Assembly (NCBI RefSeq): GCF_002192415.1
Contig: NZ_CP021780.1
Location: forward strand, 8,370,001-8,434,000
Length of the DNA stretch: 64,000 bases
Direction: 5' to 3'
From: Paenibacillus donghaensis
GTDB lineage: Bacteria; Bacillota; Bacilli; Paenibacillales; Paenibacillaceae
Positions 25,638-36,028 of this stretch are shown piece after piece. The notes under the pieces were generated by a model. It was not told the origin of the DNA. It worked only from the letters and a program-made list of their open reading frames with translations, and made no database searches. The position numbers and the translations under genes are program-made. The number at the start of each line of letters is the position of its first letter. Position 1 is the stretch's first letter.

Positions 25638-27371
25638 ATGAACATAAAGAAATTTCCATGGAAGAAAAATGTGTTTCGAAGACTGATGCTGTCGTTTATT
25701 TGTATTCTGCTGCCGCTCTTTATCCTCAGTATGATTATTTATAACTGGGGCGTTCATACGTTAAAGGCGGAGATTTCTAAGTCCATGAGTTCGCAGGTGT
25801 CGCAATATTTCGGCAACCTGGAGCAGGAATTCCGCAGAATCCAGTTGCTGCAGTATGATTGTCTGACCGATGATAATCTGAATGCGCTCGGCTCCATTCC
25901 TGAATCGATGAACAACATTGAACGGATGGAGAGCATCCTGAGATTGCAGCAGCGGCTCAATGCGATAAGGAACAGCAGCACTTACATTATTGATGTGTAC
26001 GCTTACATACCGTCAGTTCAGAAAAAGGTTTCGGCTTTGACCGTTTCTGCATTTAATCAGGAGGAATGGGATGGGCTGAAACTTGCCATGGATTCTCCGG
26101 GATCGCAGCTGAGGGATATTAATGACAGGCTCTTTATAAGCGCAGCCTATCCCACGACTTCACCGGGGGGTAGCAGAAAGCCGCTGTTCATCCTCTCTGT
26201 TGAATTTTCCAAAAGCAAGTTGAACGAGAACCTCAAGAAGATGGTGAACTCATCCGACGAGCAGCTCATGCTGATTAATCCGGAGTATACGATCTCCACT
26301 AATGGCGAAATCAGACCTGATCCCACGATTGCGAACGTTTTGTCCAACCACTCCGAACAGAATTTGGTGAGAACCATTGACTTTGTGAATGCCCGTTATT
26401 TGGCGGTATACTCCTATTCCCCGTTTTTTGACGCGGTGCTGAGCAAGTATGTTCCTGTAAGCGCAGTCTTTGCGCCACTGGACAATTTCAAGAACTGGTT
26501 CCTGCTGCTGGCAGCGCTGTCCGTGATCATTATTGTCATGTACTCCCTTTACGCTTATAAGTATATCCACAAGCCGCTGCTTAATCTGGTAAAAGCCTTC
26601 CGCAGGGTGGAGCATGAGGATTTCGCTGTACGGATCGATCATGATGCGGATGATGAGTTCCGATATATTTATGCCCGCTTCAACAGCATGCTGGAGAATC
26701 TGGAGTCTCTGGTTGACCAGGTGTACAAACAGCAGATTCTGACACACCGGGCGGAGCTGAAGCAGCTGCAGTCCCAGATTAACCCTCATTTTTTGTACAA
26801 CAGCTTTTTTATTCTTAACACCATGGCCCGGCTTGGGGACAATGAGAATCTGGAGCAGTTCACCAACCAGCTTGGCGTCTATTTTCAATTCATCACGCGA
26901 AGCCATGCGGAGGAAGTGACCCTTGCCGATGAAGTGAAGCATGCGAAGGTCTACGCGGAGATTCAGTCCACCCGCTTCTCCAACCGCAATCAGGTCGAAT
27001 TCGGCGAGCTGCCGGAATCCATCCGCGAGGTTATGGTGCCAAGGCTAATTCTGCAGCCGATTATTGAGAACGCGTTCAAACATGGCTTGGAGCAAAGATC
27101 GATGAACGGGATGCTGCGGGTCCGGTTTCAGCATATGGCAGATGAGCTGCAAATGATTGTTGAAGACAACGGGAATGAGTTGAGCGAGGAGCAGCTTATT
27201 CACTTAAGCCACTCTTTGGCTAGCAATGATGTGGAAACTACCGGAATGCTTAATATTCATCTGCGCATCCGTCTGAAATTCGGTGAAGGCAGCGGATTGC
27301 TGCTGGAGCGGAGCGGGCTTGGAGGCTTGAAGACAACGATCCGCATGAACCTTGCGGAGAAGGGGGTATAA
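25638..27371 (+). CDS. YesM-type sensor histidine kinase
   Basis: Membrane sensor for the adjacent carbohydrate locus. Helix at about residues 17-37, an extracellular dCache-like region to about 290, a second helix (LLLAALSVIIIVMYSLYAY), HAMP (YKYIHKPLLNLVKAFRRVEH), then a His_kinase domain with QINPHFLYNSFFILN (phospho-His about residue 384) and an ATPase part (LQPIIENAFKHGLE). ATG 25638 has GGAGGG 7 bp upstream. The response-regulator ATG follows its stop by 1 bp. Confidence 0.92.
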   Translation: MNIKKFPWKKNVFRRLMLSFICILLPLFILSMIIYNWGVHTLKAEISKSMSSQVSQYFGNLEQEFRRIQLLQYDCLTDDNLNALGSIPESMNNIERMESILRLQQRLNAIRNSSTYIIDVYAYIPSVQKKVSALTVSAFNQEEWDGLKLAMDSPGSQLRDINDRLFISAAYPTTSPGGSRKPLFILSVEFSKSKLNENLKKMVNSSDEQLMLINPEYTISTNGEIRPDPTIANVLSNHSEQNLVRTIDFVNARYLAVYSYSPFFDAVLSKYVPVSAVFAPLDNFKNWFLLLAALSVIIIVMYSLYAYKYIHKPLLNLVKAFRRVEHEDFAVRIDHDADDEFRYIYARFNSMLENLESLVDQVYKQQILTHRAELKQLQSQINPHFLYNSFFILNTMARLGDNENLEQFTNQLGVYFQFITRSHAEEVTLADEVKHAKVYAEIQSTRFSNRNQVEFGELPESIREVMVPRLILQPIIENAFKHGLEQRSMNGMLRVRFQHMADELQMIVEDNGNELSEEQLIHLSHSLASNDVETTGMLNIHLRIRLKFGEGSGLLLERSGLGGLKTTIRMNLAEKGV

Positions 27372-27372
27372 C

Positions 27373-29037
27373 ATGTTCAGACTTTTGGTTGTGGACGATG
27401 AGAAGATTATTGCCGACGGTTTATATGAGGTTCTGAAGAACCTGCCAAATCTGGAGCTCGACGTGTATAAAGCCTACTCAGGGGAAGAGGCGGTCCGTCT
27501 GTTTGACCGGACACGCTTTGATATTGTGCTTACCGATATTCGGATGCCGGGCATCAACGGCTTGCAGCTGCTGGATAAGATCAGGGATAAATGGCCAACC
27601 TGCAAAGTTATTTTCCTGACCGGCCATAACGAGTTCTCTTATATCTATTCCGCCATTCAGTATGACGGTGTAAGCTATCTGCTGAAAACAGAGGGCTATG
27701 AAAAAGTGATCCAGGTGGTTGAGCAGTCCGTCAAAGAGATCGAGATTGAGCTGAGAAATGAGTCGCTCCTGAAGCAGGCTCAGGAACAACTATACACCAC
27801 CCGGGAAATGATGCAGAACGATTATGTGAAAGGCATATTGAACGAGCAGCTGAATATCCGGGAAATCAATCAGAAGCAGCTGGACGAACTGGGAATCCCG
27901 CTTCGTGCGGAGGAGTCCGTGCTAATTCTGCTCGGCAGGGTCAACAGTTTCCAGAACAAGTCCATGTATTCTTATAGAACCAGCCAGCTCTACGGAATCA
28001 AGCTGATTGCAAGGCAATATATCTCCGCGCATGCCGTAGTTGTGGAGACAGTAAATGATAAATCCGACCTCATCTGGTTAATACAGCCCTTGCCTGGTCA
28101 TGCTGCGGAGGATGGCTGGGGCCAGGTTCTGACCTATATCAAGGGGAATCTGGAACTGATTCAGCTGGCTTGCCGTGAGTCAGTGGGCGAGGTGCTTTCG
28201 TTCGTGCTGGATGACAGTCCGGTCAGCTGGGAGCATGCCGCAGACCGGTTCTCTATCCTGCAAATGCTGATGAATTACCGGATCGGACAGGGCAGCGGGA
28301 TGCTGCTGCTCGACAAACAGCTGATCCGGCAAGAGATGAGGCAGGCGGAGAAAATGGGAGCCAAGAAGCCATCATTCCGTCATTCCCGGCTGGAGCTGCT
28401 TCGCGATCAGCTGGAGAACGGGCAGCGCGAGGAGTTTGAGAAGACCTTGCAGGAGTGCGCGGTCACTTTCGCCGCTGTAGACAGCATGCATTACACTCCG
28501 GCTATGGAAGTTTATTATGCCATAGGTCTGGTCTTTCTGACGTACATGAACCGCTGGAATCTGGTAGACACCGTAGCGGCAAAGGTTGGCATGCATAAGC
28601 TCATGCAGCCCGGTGAACACGAGTCCTGGCAGGAAGCCTTCGGGTACCTGATCCAGGTTGGCGAGCTGCTCTTCAGTCTTCAGAGCCAGGAGGAAGAGAG
28701 AAGAGCAACAGCGGTGATCCTGATTATTCAGAAGCATATCCTGGAACATTTGCATGATCCCGATGAAATCTCACTGGTCCGGCTAGGGGAGCTCGTATAC
28801 TTTAATCCTTCTTATCTCTCACGGCTGTTCAAGCAGGTTACCGAGATTAACCTTTCTGAATACATCACCAGCGCGCGAATGAACAAAGCCAAGCAGCTGC
28901 TCGGCAATCCTGACATCAAAATTCAGGAGGTAGCTGAGCTTGTGGGCTACGGAACAGCTACAAACTTCACCCGTTCCTTCCGCAAGAGCCTGAACATGAC
29001 ACCGCAGGAATACCGCTCTCTTGTGCTGAGTAGGTAA
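27373..29037 (+). CDS. YesN-type response regulator with AraC DNA-binding domain
   Basis: Partner of the preceding kinase. N-terminal receiver with DDEK and phospho-acceptor Asp 55 in VLTDIRMPGINGL; long helical middle region; C-terminal AraC/XylS domain with two helix-turn-helix motifs (LGELVYFNPSYLSRLFKQVT, then EVAELVGYGTATNFTRSFRK). Likely activates the transporter and hydrolase genes downstream when oligosaccharide is sensed. ATG 27373 is used because AAGGGGG is 5-6 bp upstream. Confidence 0.93.
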   Translation: MFRLLVVDDEKIIADGLYEVLKNLPNLELDVYKAYSGEEAVRLFDRTRFDIVLTDIRMPGINGLQLLDKIRDKWPTCKVIFLTGHNEFSYIYSAIQYDGVSYLLKTEGYEKVIQVVEQSVKEIEIELRNESLLKQAQEQLYTTREMMQNDYVKGILNEQLNIREINQKQLDELGIPLRAEESVLILLGRVNSFQNKSMYSYRTSQLYGIKLIARQYISAHAVVVETVNDKSDLIWLIQPLPGHAAEDGWGQVLTYIKGNLELIQLACRESVGEVLSFVLDDSPVSWEHAADRFSILQMLMNYRIGQGSGMLLLDKQLIRQEMRQAEKMGAKKPSFRHSRLELLRDQLENGQREEFEKTLQECAVTFAAVDSMHYTPAMEVYYAIGLVFLTYMNRWNLVDTVAAKVGMHKLMQPGEHESWQEAFGYLIQVGELLFSLQSQEEERRATAVILIIQKHILEHLHDPDEISLVRLGELVYFNPSYLSRLFKQVTEINLSEYITSARMNKAKQLLGNPDIKIQEVAELVGYGTATNFTRSFRKSLNMTPQEYRSLVLSR

Positions 29038-29144
29038 ACAGCGGATTCAAAAGTAAACAGATGAATATTGAATGAAAGCGGTAACAGAACTATCATTGAA
29101 AGTACCGGGGGCCCATCAACAGTACATTCATCAGGGAGGTTCAA

Positions 29145-30806
29145 ATGAAGAGAAATAATAAAATCAAGAGCTTGACGCTTCTAAGTGCGGCGGGAATGCT
29201 TATGCTTGCCGCTTGCGGCAACGGAAGCGGTAATTCAGCGGATACGGACAAGAATGGTGCTAATGCCGAGAACAGGGCCATTGATATCAACGCCAAATAT
29301 GATCCGCCGGTTGACGTCACTGCCTGGAGATATACGGAATCGACTTACAAATACGAGAATGGCGATACCATAGAAGACAATATCTATACAAAGACCTATG
29401 CCAGCGATCTTGGCATTAATCTCAAATACGCATGGACGGTGCCGATCGAACAGTTTGACCAGAAGATGAACGTCTCGATTGCCTCCGGGGATTTGCCGGA
29501 TATCATGTGGCTGAAGAATAAACAGCTTACCGATTTGGCTGAGAACGATATGCTGTATGATTTGACCGACTTGTTCGAGAAATACGCTTCGCCTTTGTCT
29601 AAGAAAATCATGCTTCAGGATGAAGCCAGCTTCAATACGGCCAAGATTGGCGGAAGATTGATGGCTCTGCCGCGGACTTCCTCTGCCGTAGACGGTCTGC
29701 CGATTCTGTATGTACGTACCGATTGGCTGGATAAGCTGGGGCTTTCCGAGCCGAAGACGATGCAGGAGGCGATGGCGGTCGCGGAAGCCTTCACCAACAA
29801 TGATCCGGACGGAAATGGAAAAGCGGACACTTTTGGGCTCGCGCTCACCAAGACCTTTCTAACTGACTCGCATTTTGGAACTTCAGGCTATTTCTCAGGA
29901 TATCATGTGTACCCGGGCAAATGGGTGAAAAACTCGTCCGGCCAGCTGGAATACGGCAGCATTCAGCCAGGAGTCAAAAAAGCGTTGAAACAGCTTCAGG
30001 ATTTATATGCGGCCGGAATGCTTGATCAGGAATTTGGTGTCAAGGACCGTTCCAAGGTAACCGAGTCGGTTGCCGGAGGTAAGGTGGGGCTGTTCTACGG
30101 CTCCATGTCTGCACCGCTGTCGGTCATTCAGAAGAATGTGGACAATGATCCGAACGCCGAATGGAAAGCGCTGCCGATTCTTTCCTCTGACACCGGGCCG
30201 GCAACGCCGATTGGTATTATGCCGATTACCACTTACTATGGAGTCAGCAAGGACAGCAAACATCCGGAGGCCATCTTCAAGCTGCTGAACTTCGGGATGC
30301 AGGGCTATGATGAGAATGCGGAATCCAATTCGGAATTCGGGATCAGCGAGAACAATGTTCCGGTGTACCTGTACAATTTGATCGCCGCCGATCCTGCCAA
30401 GAAGAATCTAAATGCGCATAACAACGCAATAAAAGCAATTGAAGCCAATGATCCATCCGGTTTGTCAGCTGAAGAGAAAGGTTATTATGAGCGGATTATG
30501 TCCTACCGCAGCGGGGACAGAACCAATTGGGGAACGGAGCGCGTCTTCGGTTCGCCAAGCAGCTTTGATGTCATAGACAAATATGTAAATGATGAGAATT
30601 ACATCTTCGACGCCTTCTACGGTTCTCCAACCGCCACTATGGTCGAGAAGAATGCCACACTCCAGAAGATGGAGGAGGAGGTCTTCACCAAGATCGTGAT
30701 GGGACAGTCCATTGATACCTTCGATAAATTTGTGGAGGATTGGACCAAGCTCGGTGGAGAACAGATTAAGAAAGAGATCAATGAATGGGCGGACAAAAAT
30801 AAATAA
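29145..30806 (+). CDS. Carbohydrate ABC transporter substrate-binding lipoprotein (LplA-like)
   Basis: 553-residue extracellular solute-binding protein. Lipobox MLAAC (Cys about residue 24), then a polar Asn/Asp/Gly-rich tether and a large two-lobe body. Sequence such as SGDLPDIMWLKNKQLTDLAE and LGLSEPKTMQEAMAVAEAFT fits the large LplA/YtcQ sugar-binding group that works with YesM/YesN systems. ATG follows GGGAGG. Together with the GH43 gene, the ligand is probably a plant-wall oligosaccharide such as (arabino)xylo-oligosaccharide; that is inference. Confidence 0.92.
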   Translation: MKRNNKIKSLTLLSAAGMLMLAACGNGSGNSADTDKNGANAENRAIDINAKYDPPVDVTAWRYTESTYKYENGDTIEDNIYTKTYASDLGINLKYAWTVPIEQFDQKMNVSIASGDLPDIMWLKNKQLTDLAENDMLYDLTDLFEKYASPLSKKIMLQDEASFNTAKIGGRLMALPRTSSAVDGLPILYVRTDWLDKLGLSEPKTMQEAMAVAEAFTNNDPDGNGKADTFGLALTKTFLTDSHFGTSGYFSGYHVYPGKWVKNSSGQLEYGSIQPGVKKALKQLQDLYAAGMLDQEFGVKDRSKVTESVAGGKVGLFYGSMSAPLSVIQKNVDNDPNAEWKALPILSSDTGPATPIGIMPITTYYGVSKDSKHPEAIFKLLNFGMQGYDENAESNSEFGISENNVPVYLYNLIAADPAKKNLNAHNNAIKAIEANDPSGLSAEEKGYYERIMSYRSGDRTNWGTERVFGSPSSFDVIDKYVNDENYIFDAFYGSPTATMVEKNATLQKMEEEVFTKIVMGQSIDTFDKFVEDWTKLGGEQIKKEINEWADKNK

Positions 30807-30893
30807 AGCCGCTTGCAGTTCAATCCTGACGGGGGAAAGGCCGCCTTTTCCCCGGAATGCAAGGGATGCGATAGAAATGGAGGGTTTGAACAG

Positions 30894-31793
30894 ATGGGTA
30901 CCCGAAACAAGCTGAAGTCGTTGCCGCTGCATCTGATGCTGCTGCCCGGAGTTATTCTGACTCTTGTGTTCAGTTATATTCCCATCATGGGGATTGTAAT
31001 AGCTTTTCAGAAATTTGTGCCATCCAAGGGAATCTTCCATTCGAAATGGATTGGGTTTGATAATTTCCGCTATATGCTTGATATGCCGAATTTCACAAGT
31101 GTAGTGTGGAATACGATTTTTATTGCCGTTCTCAAAATCATTGCTGGTCTGGTGATTCCGATCATCTTCGCCTTGCTGCTCAATGAGGTTTCCGGAGCGC
31201 TGTTCAAACGCACGATTCAAACGACCATTTACTTCCCTTATTTCTTGTCGTGGGTCATTCTGGGTGGAATACTCATCGATATTCTGTCTCCCTCCAGCGG
31301 AATAGTGAACCAGTTTCTGGGGATGTTCGGGGTGAAGCCGATTTTCTTCCTGGGCAATGACCAATGGTTCCCCTTCACACTGGTTCTGACGGACACATGG
31401 AAAGGATTCGGCTACGGCACCATCGTCTATCTTGCCGCCCTGACGGGGATTGACCAGAGTCTGTATGAAGCTGCTACCGTGGATGGCGCGGGCCGCTGGA
31501 AGCAAATGCTGAATGTCACCTTGCCGGGCATGCTCCCCATTATTACGCTGATGACGGTACTGAGCCTGGGGAATGTGCTCAACGCAGGTTTTGAACAGGT
31601 CTTTAATCTCTACAGCCCGATGGTATACAGCACCGGCGATATTATTGATACCTTCGTGTACAGGCTTGGTTTAGTGGAAGCGCAGTACGGGGTTGCCACG
31701 GCAGTAGGATTATTCAAATCGATAATCTCGCTGTTCCTGATTGTCATTTCCAATAAGCTGGCTAACCGGTATGCCGGATATCGAATCTTTTAA
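30894..31793 (+). CDS. Carbohydrate ABC transporter permease (LplB-like)
   Basis: Six-helix permease of the sugar uptake system. Typical LplB segments: LMLLPGVILTLVFSYIPIMG at the N-terminus, and the EAA loop LYEAATVDGAGRWKQMLNVT before TLPGMLPII. I start at ATG 30894 (GGAGGG 9 bp upstream), which gives a 299-residue protein starting MGTRNKLKSLP; an upstream in-frame codon at 30813 has no ribosome site. Confidence 0.92.
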   Translation: MGTRNKLKSLPLHLMLLPGVILTLVFSYIPIMGIVIAFQKFVPSKGIFHSKWIGFDNFRYMLDMPNFTSVVWNTIFIAVLKIIAGLVIPIIFALLLNEVSGALFKRTIQTTIYFPYFLSWVILGGILIDILSPSSGIVNQFLGMFGVKPIFFLGNDQWFPFTLVLTDTWKGFGYGTIVYLAALTGIDQSLYEAATVDGAGRWKQMLNVTLPGMLPIITLMTVLSLGNVLNAGFEQVFNLYSPMVYSTGDIIDTFVYRLGLVEAQYGVATAVGLFKSIISLFLIVISNKLANRYAGYRIF

Positions 31794-31805
31794 GGGGGAG
31801 AGGAA

Positions 31806-32687
31806 TTGCACAAGTTAACTGCCAGCAGAAGAGTGTTTTTGATTGTGAATTATATATTACTGAGTGTTACCGCCATTGCCTGCATTCTGCCGCTGATCAA
31901 CGTGCTGGCGATTTCCTTCAGCTCCAGCAGTGCCGCAGCGGCAGGTTATGTGAAGCTGTGGCCTGTAGATTTCACGATCGACTCCTATAAGTTTGCCTTA
32001 ACCAAACATGAGTTTCTCGACGGATTTCTCGTATCGCTCAAAAGAGTGGGACTGGGTTATGCCATCAGCATGGTCGTAAGCATTCTGATTGCTTATCCGC
32101 TGTCCAAAGAGAAGCAGGTGCTGCGCTCACGCAACATCTACGCCTGGTTCTTCATTGTCACCATGTTATTCCATGGAGGACTGATTCCGACTTATATGAC
32201 GATTAAATCAGTGGGGCTGCTGGATTCACTCTGGGCGTTGGTCCTGCCGTCTACCGTCTCGGTCTTTAATGTCATTCTGCTGATGAATTTCTTCCGGGAG
32301 CTGCCGAAGGAGATTGAGGAGGCGGCCAATATGGACGGATCAGGCCACTGGCGGACACTGTGGAGTATTTACCTTCCATTATCCATGCCCTCCGTGGCGA
32401 CGATTACCTTGTTCATTGTCGTATTTCACTGGAATTCCTGGTTTGACGGTCTGATCTATATGAATTCCACCACCAATTACCCGCTGCAGAGCTATCTGCA
32501 GACGATCATTATCAATGTGGACCCCAGCACAGCGACCACCAATGATCTGCTGGATATGTCCGCGATTTCGGATAGAACCTTCAAGGCAGCCCAAGTGTTT
32601 CTGGCGGCATTTCCCATCCTTATTGTGTATCCATTTCTGCAGAAGTATTTTATGAAGGGGCTAGTGATGGGCAGTGTCAAAGGATAA
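31806..32687 (+). CDS. Carbohydrate ABC transporter permease (YtcP/LplC-like)
   Basis: Second permease, 293 residues, six helices. TTG start behind GGGGGAG, 12 bp after the first permease. EAA loop in PKEIEEAANMDGSGHWRTLW, and the family-typical C-terminus PFLQKYFMKGLVMGSVKG. The ATPase is not encoded in the locus, as is usual for this class, which relies on a shared MsmX-type ATPase elsewhere. Confidence 0.93.
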   Translation: MHKLTASRRVFLIVNYILLSVTAIACILPLINVLAISFSSSSAAAAGYVKLWPVDFTIDSYKFALTKHEFLDGFLVSLKRVGLGYAISMVVSILIAYPLSKEKQVLRSRNIYAWFFIVTMLFHGGLIPTYMTIKSVGLLDSLWALVLPSTVSVFNVILLMNFFRELPKEIEEAANMDGSGHWRTLWSIYLPLSMPSVATITLFIVVFHWNSWFDGLIYMNSTTNYPLQSYLQTIIINVDPSTATTNDLLDMSAISDRTFKAAQVFLAAFPILIVYPFLQKYFMKGLVMGSVKG

Positions 32688-32714
32688 TCTGTTAGACGAC
32701 AAGGAGAGAAATTT

Positions 32715-34202
32715 GTGAATATACACGACCTGGCTGAATGGCCCCGCTGGGGGGATTTAGGCAATGGCTATTATCGTAATCCTGTGCTGAATGCGGATGT
32801 ATCCGATCCCGATGTCATTCGCGTGGGCGACGATTTCTATATGGTATGCTCGGACTTTCACTTCATGGGCATGCAGGTGTTTCATTCCAAGGATCTGGTG
32901 AACTGGAGTCTGATCGGAAAAGTGTACGAACGGCTGGATATCGACCCGGCCTATGACGAAATGCACGCGTATGCCAAAGGAAGCTGGGCGCCTGCGATCC
33001 GTTATTATAACGGGCGATTCTATGTTTACTTCTGCACACCGGATGAAGGGCTGTATATGAGTTCAGCAGCTGATCCTGCCGGACCCTGGGAGCCGCTTCA
33101 TGAAGTGGTCCGGGTATCGGGCTGGGAAGATCCCTGCCCCTTCTGGGATGAGGATGGCCAGGCTTATCTTGGACACAGTACCGTAGGAGCAGGACCCATT
33201 ATTCTTCACCGCATGAGTACGGACGGTAAACGTCTGCTCGATGCAGGGACTATCGTGTACGTCGGTAAAATTGCCGAAGGGACAAAGATTTATAAGAGGA
33301 ACGGTTATTACTATTTCATTATTCCCGAAGGAGGGGTAGAAACCGGCTGGCAGACCGTGCTGCGCTCCGCCAGTCTGTACGGACCCTACGAACGAAAGGT
33401 GGTTCTTCAGCAAGGGGCTACTGTGGTTAACGGTCCGCATCAGGGAGCGATTGTGGAACTTGAGAGCGGTGAAACCTGGTTTCTGCATTTCAGCAGCACC
33501 GGTGCGCTGGGGAGAGTCTGCCATCTCCAGCCTGTGCGCTGGGAGGACGATTGGCCGGTCATAGGCAGGAACGGAGAACCGGTGGACATCTATGCGAAAC
33601 CGGAGGTGGCCGGAAGCCATTTGCCCGGACTGCCTGCGACATCGGATGACTTTCTGGGGCCGGAGCTGGGCTTGCAGTGGCAGTGGAATCATAATCCCGT
33701 CAACGGAAACTGGTCGCTTACGAAGAATGGCTTGCGGCTGCTGGCTCTCGAGGCACCGGATCTGCTGCACGCGAGGAATACGTTAACCCAGAAAATGATC
33801 GGCCAACGAGGGGAAGCAAGCACTGAACTGTTCATCGGCGGCATGAAGATCGGCCAGCGCGCCGGGTTTGCTTTTCTGTGCGCCCGGGAGGAGAACTGGA
33901 TCGGGGCTGTCTCGGAGCGGGAAGGAATCTATCTGCGTGCAGTCACCGGCGGAACCGTGTTTCACGGTCCGAAGCTGACAGGAGAGACGGTGAGACTGGG
34001 AAGCCTCATGGATCTGGACGGGGAGACCCGGTTCATCTTCAGCCTGGGTGAGGAATGGCTTCCGTTCGGCGGCCCTTGCCGTATGCTGGCGGGGTTCTGG
34101 AAGGGGGCGCGTCTGGGCCTGTTCAGCTATACCCGTGAGGAAACAGGCGGCAACGCAGATTTCCATTGGTTTCAATACGACGTGCAGAGAGGCGGCGCCT
34201 AG
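32715..34202 (+). CDS. Glycoside hydrolase family 43 protein (xylosidase/arabinofuranosidase type)
   Basis: Cytoplasmic enzyme (no signal peptide) acting on imported oligosaccharides. N-terminal five-bladed propeller: NADVSDPDVIRVGDDFYMVC (general-base Asp), SWAPAIRYYNGRFYVYFCTP, SGWEDPCPFWDEDGQAYLG and IAEGTKIYKRNGYYYFI (probable catalytic acid Glu). From about residue 310 a GH43 C-terminal beta-sandwich domain (DDFLGPELGLQWQWNHNP) follows. GTG start after AGGAGAG. Substrate probably xylo- or arabino-oligosaccharide. Confidence 0.92.
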   Translation: MNIHDLAEWPRWGDLGNGYYRNPVLNADVSDPDVIRVGDDFYMVCSDFHFMGMQVFHSKDLVNWSLIGKVYERLDIDPAYDEMHAYAKGSWAPAIRYYNGRFYVYFCTPDEGLYMSSAADPAGPWEPLHEVVRVSGWEDPCPFWDEDGQAYLGHSTVGAGPIILHRMSTDGKRLLDAGTIVYVGKIAEGTKIYKRNGYYYFIIPEGGVETGWQTVLRSASLYGPYERKVVLQQGATVVNGPHQGAIVELESGETWFLHFSSTGALGRVCHLQPVRWEDDWPVIGRNGEPVDIYAKPEVAGSHLPGLPATSDDFLGPELGLQWQWNHNPVNGNWSLTKNGLRLLALEAPDLLHARNTLTQKMIGQRGEASTELFIGGMKIGQRAGFAFLCAREENWIGAVSEREGIYLRAVTGGTVFHGPKLTGETVRLGSLMDLDGETRFIFSLGEEWLPFGGPCRMLAGFWKGARLGLFSYTREETGGNADFHWFQYDVQRGGA

Positions 34203-34204
34203 CG

Positions 34205-35869
34205 ATGAAGGAGTTGCTTGACCGGCTAAGAAGCATCGATACGGCCGCTGTCATAGGGGAACTTAAGAAATCATCCGATGAAGGGGTGCTGGAGGAATGG
34301 CTGAACTCCGGTGTGAAATTCGCAGCTTCCTCCGGAAGCCTGGAGAAGGTCTATTACAGCGCGGTTAAGAAACTCCTGGACTGCATTGTTTCTGTCCATG
34401 AACGCGCACCGGTGCTTCATGAAGGGGGAGCCTACCTAGGCACCTGGCTGGAGAGTACGGGGACGATCAACGCCGAACTTCTGTCCCGTTATATGCCGAA
34501 TGTTGCGCAGGCTACGTTTCGCCTATTCGCCGAATACCGGAGGGAGGATGGTCTGCTTCCTTACAAGATTACGGACAAGGGTCCGGCCTACAGGCAAATC
34601 CAGATGGTGACGCCGCTCGCAAGAAGCGTATGGAATCATTATTCCCTGAACGGACAAGATGCAGAATTCCTGCGGGAGATGTATCAGGCTATGGCCGGAT
34701 TTGACGAGTGGCTGGAACAGTATAGGAATACACGCGGCTCGGGTTGTGTGGAGGCGTTCTGCACCTTTGACACCGGCCACGATTTGTCTCCGCGGTTCTG
34801 GCATATTCCGGATACCCCGCATAGGGATGACCCGCGCCGCTTCAGCCCTGAATCGCCTGTATTGCCGCTGCTTGCGCCTGACCTCACGGCCAATGTATAT
34901 TGCCAGCGCAAATATATGGCCCGGATGGCCGACATTCTGGGAGAGGATGGCTCTTTCTGGGAACGCAAAGCTGCCCAAAGCCTCGATAGCCTGTTTCAAT
35001 ATTGCTATGACGAAACCGATGAGTTCTTTTATGACTTGGACCGCAATGACCGCTTTGTCCGGGTCCAATCCGATGTACTGCTGCGCGTATTGGCTTGCGA
35101 AGTGGGTGACCGTGGTTTGTTCGACTCGGCACTGAAGCGGTATTTGCTTAATACCGCAAAGTTCTTCGCCAAATATCCCTTGACGTCCATCGCGATGGAT
35201 GATCCGCGGTTTGACCCTTCATCGGCGTATAACAGCTGGGCGGGCACAACCAATTTCTTGACCCTGATCCGCACACCACATGCCTTTGAAGCCCATGGCC
35301 GGTATGTAGAACTGACATGGATCATCACTCCTATTCTGAATGCTATGGCAAGGATGAAGAACTTTGCCCAGACGATAAGCCCATGGACCGGAACGGAAGG
35401 CTATACCGACACCTACTCCCCGGCTATTCTGTGTGTGCTTGATTTCGTGGAACGGACCTGCGGTATCCTGCCGGCACCGGAAGGCGAGCTGTGGTTTACC
35501 GGACTTGTACCTTATTCCATGGATCATGGGGAGGAGCTCGCAAGTGTGACTGCTTATGCCCGCATCGTCGATGGGGTATCTTATGAGCTGGTGAATACTC
35601 GGGAAGGAGCCATGCTGTACAGGGAGGGTCACGTCCATATCGGATTTCCTTATGGAACAAGAGCGGTGACAGACCGCGCAGGAAATCTGAAGGCACTGGT
35701 GGGCATGATGGCTCAGCCTGCACAAGGCCTGGTTCAATGGGAAGGGAAGACGTATACTGTTGCCGTCAAAGGCAATGAACAGCTCTTCTTTACGATAGGA
35801 GGCTTTGAAGCGGGCCCGGATATCGGTGTTATCGCGCCGACCTATGATTCTGGACATTGGGGTCGTTAA
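34205..35869 (+). CDS. MGH1-like (alpha/alpha)6-barrel glycoside hydrolase
   Basis: 554-residue cytoplasmic protein with GH63/GH37-related features: WLESTGTINAELLSRYMPNV, DLTANVYCQRKYMARMADIL, SSAYNSWAGTTNFLTLIRTP, and WTGTEGYTDTYSPA near the C-terminal part of the barrel, then a beta-rich tail. Substrate is unknown; the company of GH43 suggests a branched plant glycan. ATG at 34205 starts 2 bp after the GH43 stop; the frame is open upstream but overlaps GH43. Last gene of the locus. Confidence 0.8.
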   Translation: MKELLDRLRSIDTAAVIGELKKSSDEGVLEEWLNSGVKFAASSGSLEKVYYSAVKKLLDCIVSVHERAPVLHEGGAYLGTWLESTGTINAELLSRYMPNVAQATFRLFAEYRREDGLLPYKITDKGPAYRQIQMVTPLARSVWNHYSLNGQDAEFLREMYQAMAGFDEWLEQYRNTRGSGCVEAFCTFDTGHDLSPRFWHIPDTPHRDDPRRFSPESPVLPLLAPDLTANVYCQRKYMARMADILGEDGSFWERKAAQSLDSLFQYCYDETDEFFYDLDRNDRFVRVQSDVLLRVLACEVGDRGLFDSALKRYLLNTAKFFAKYPLTSIAMDDPRFDPSSAYNSWAGTTNFLTLIRTPHAFEAHGRYVELTWIITPILNAMARMKNFAQTISPWTGTEGYTDTYSPAILCVLDFVERTCGILPAPEGELWFTGLVPYSMDHGEELASVTAYARIVDGVSYELVNTREGAMLYREGHVHIGFPYGTRAVTDRAGNLKALVGMMAQPAQGLVQWEGKTYTVAVKGNEQLFFTIGGFEAGPDIGVIAPTYDSGHWGR

Positions 35870-35890
35870 CACAGTAAGTTACATCCTGAA

Positions 35891-35935
35891 GGGAACAGCA
35901 AAAGGGCAGCTCTGCCCGGATGCTGTTCCCTATTT
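35891..35935 (+). terminator. Terminator of the sugar-uptake locus
   Basis: GGGAACAGCA (35891-35900) and TGCTGTTCCC (35921-35930) form a perfect stem enclosing a second hairpin GGGCAG/CTGCCC, followed by TATTTTG. Confidence 0.85.
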
Positions 35936-36028
35936 TGTATATGGTAGCGTAGCGGATCTGCAGAAAGCCGTTTTTCTTGTTTTACCATGCTTTATGCTAC
36001 AATCATTTTATGACAAGGAGGCGATCTC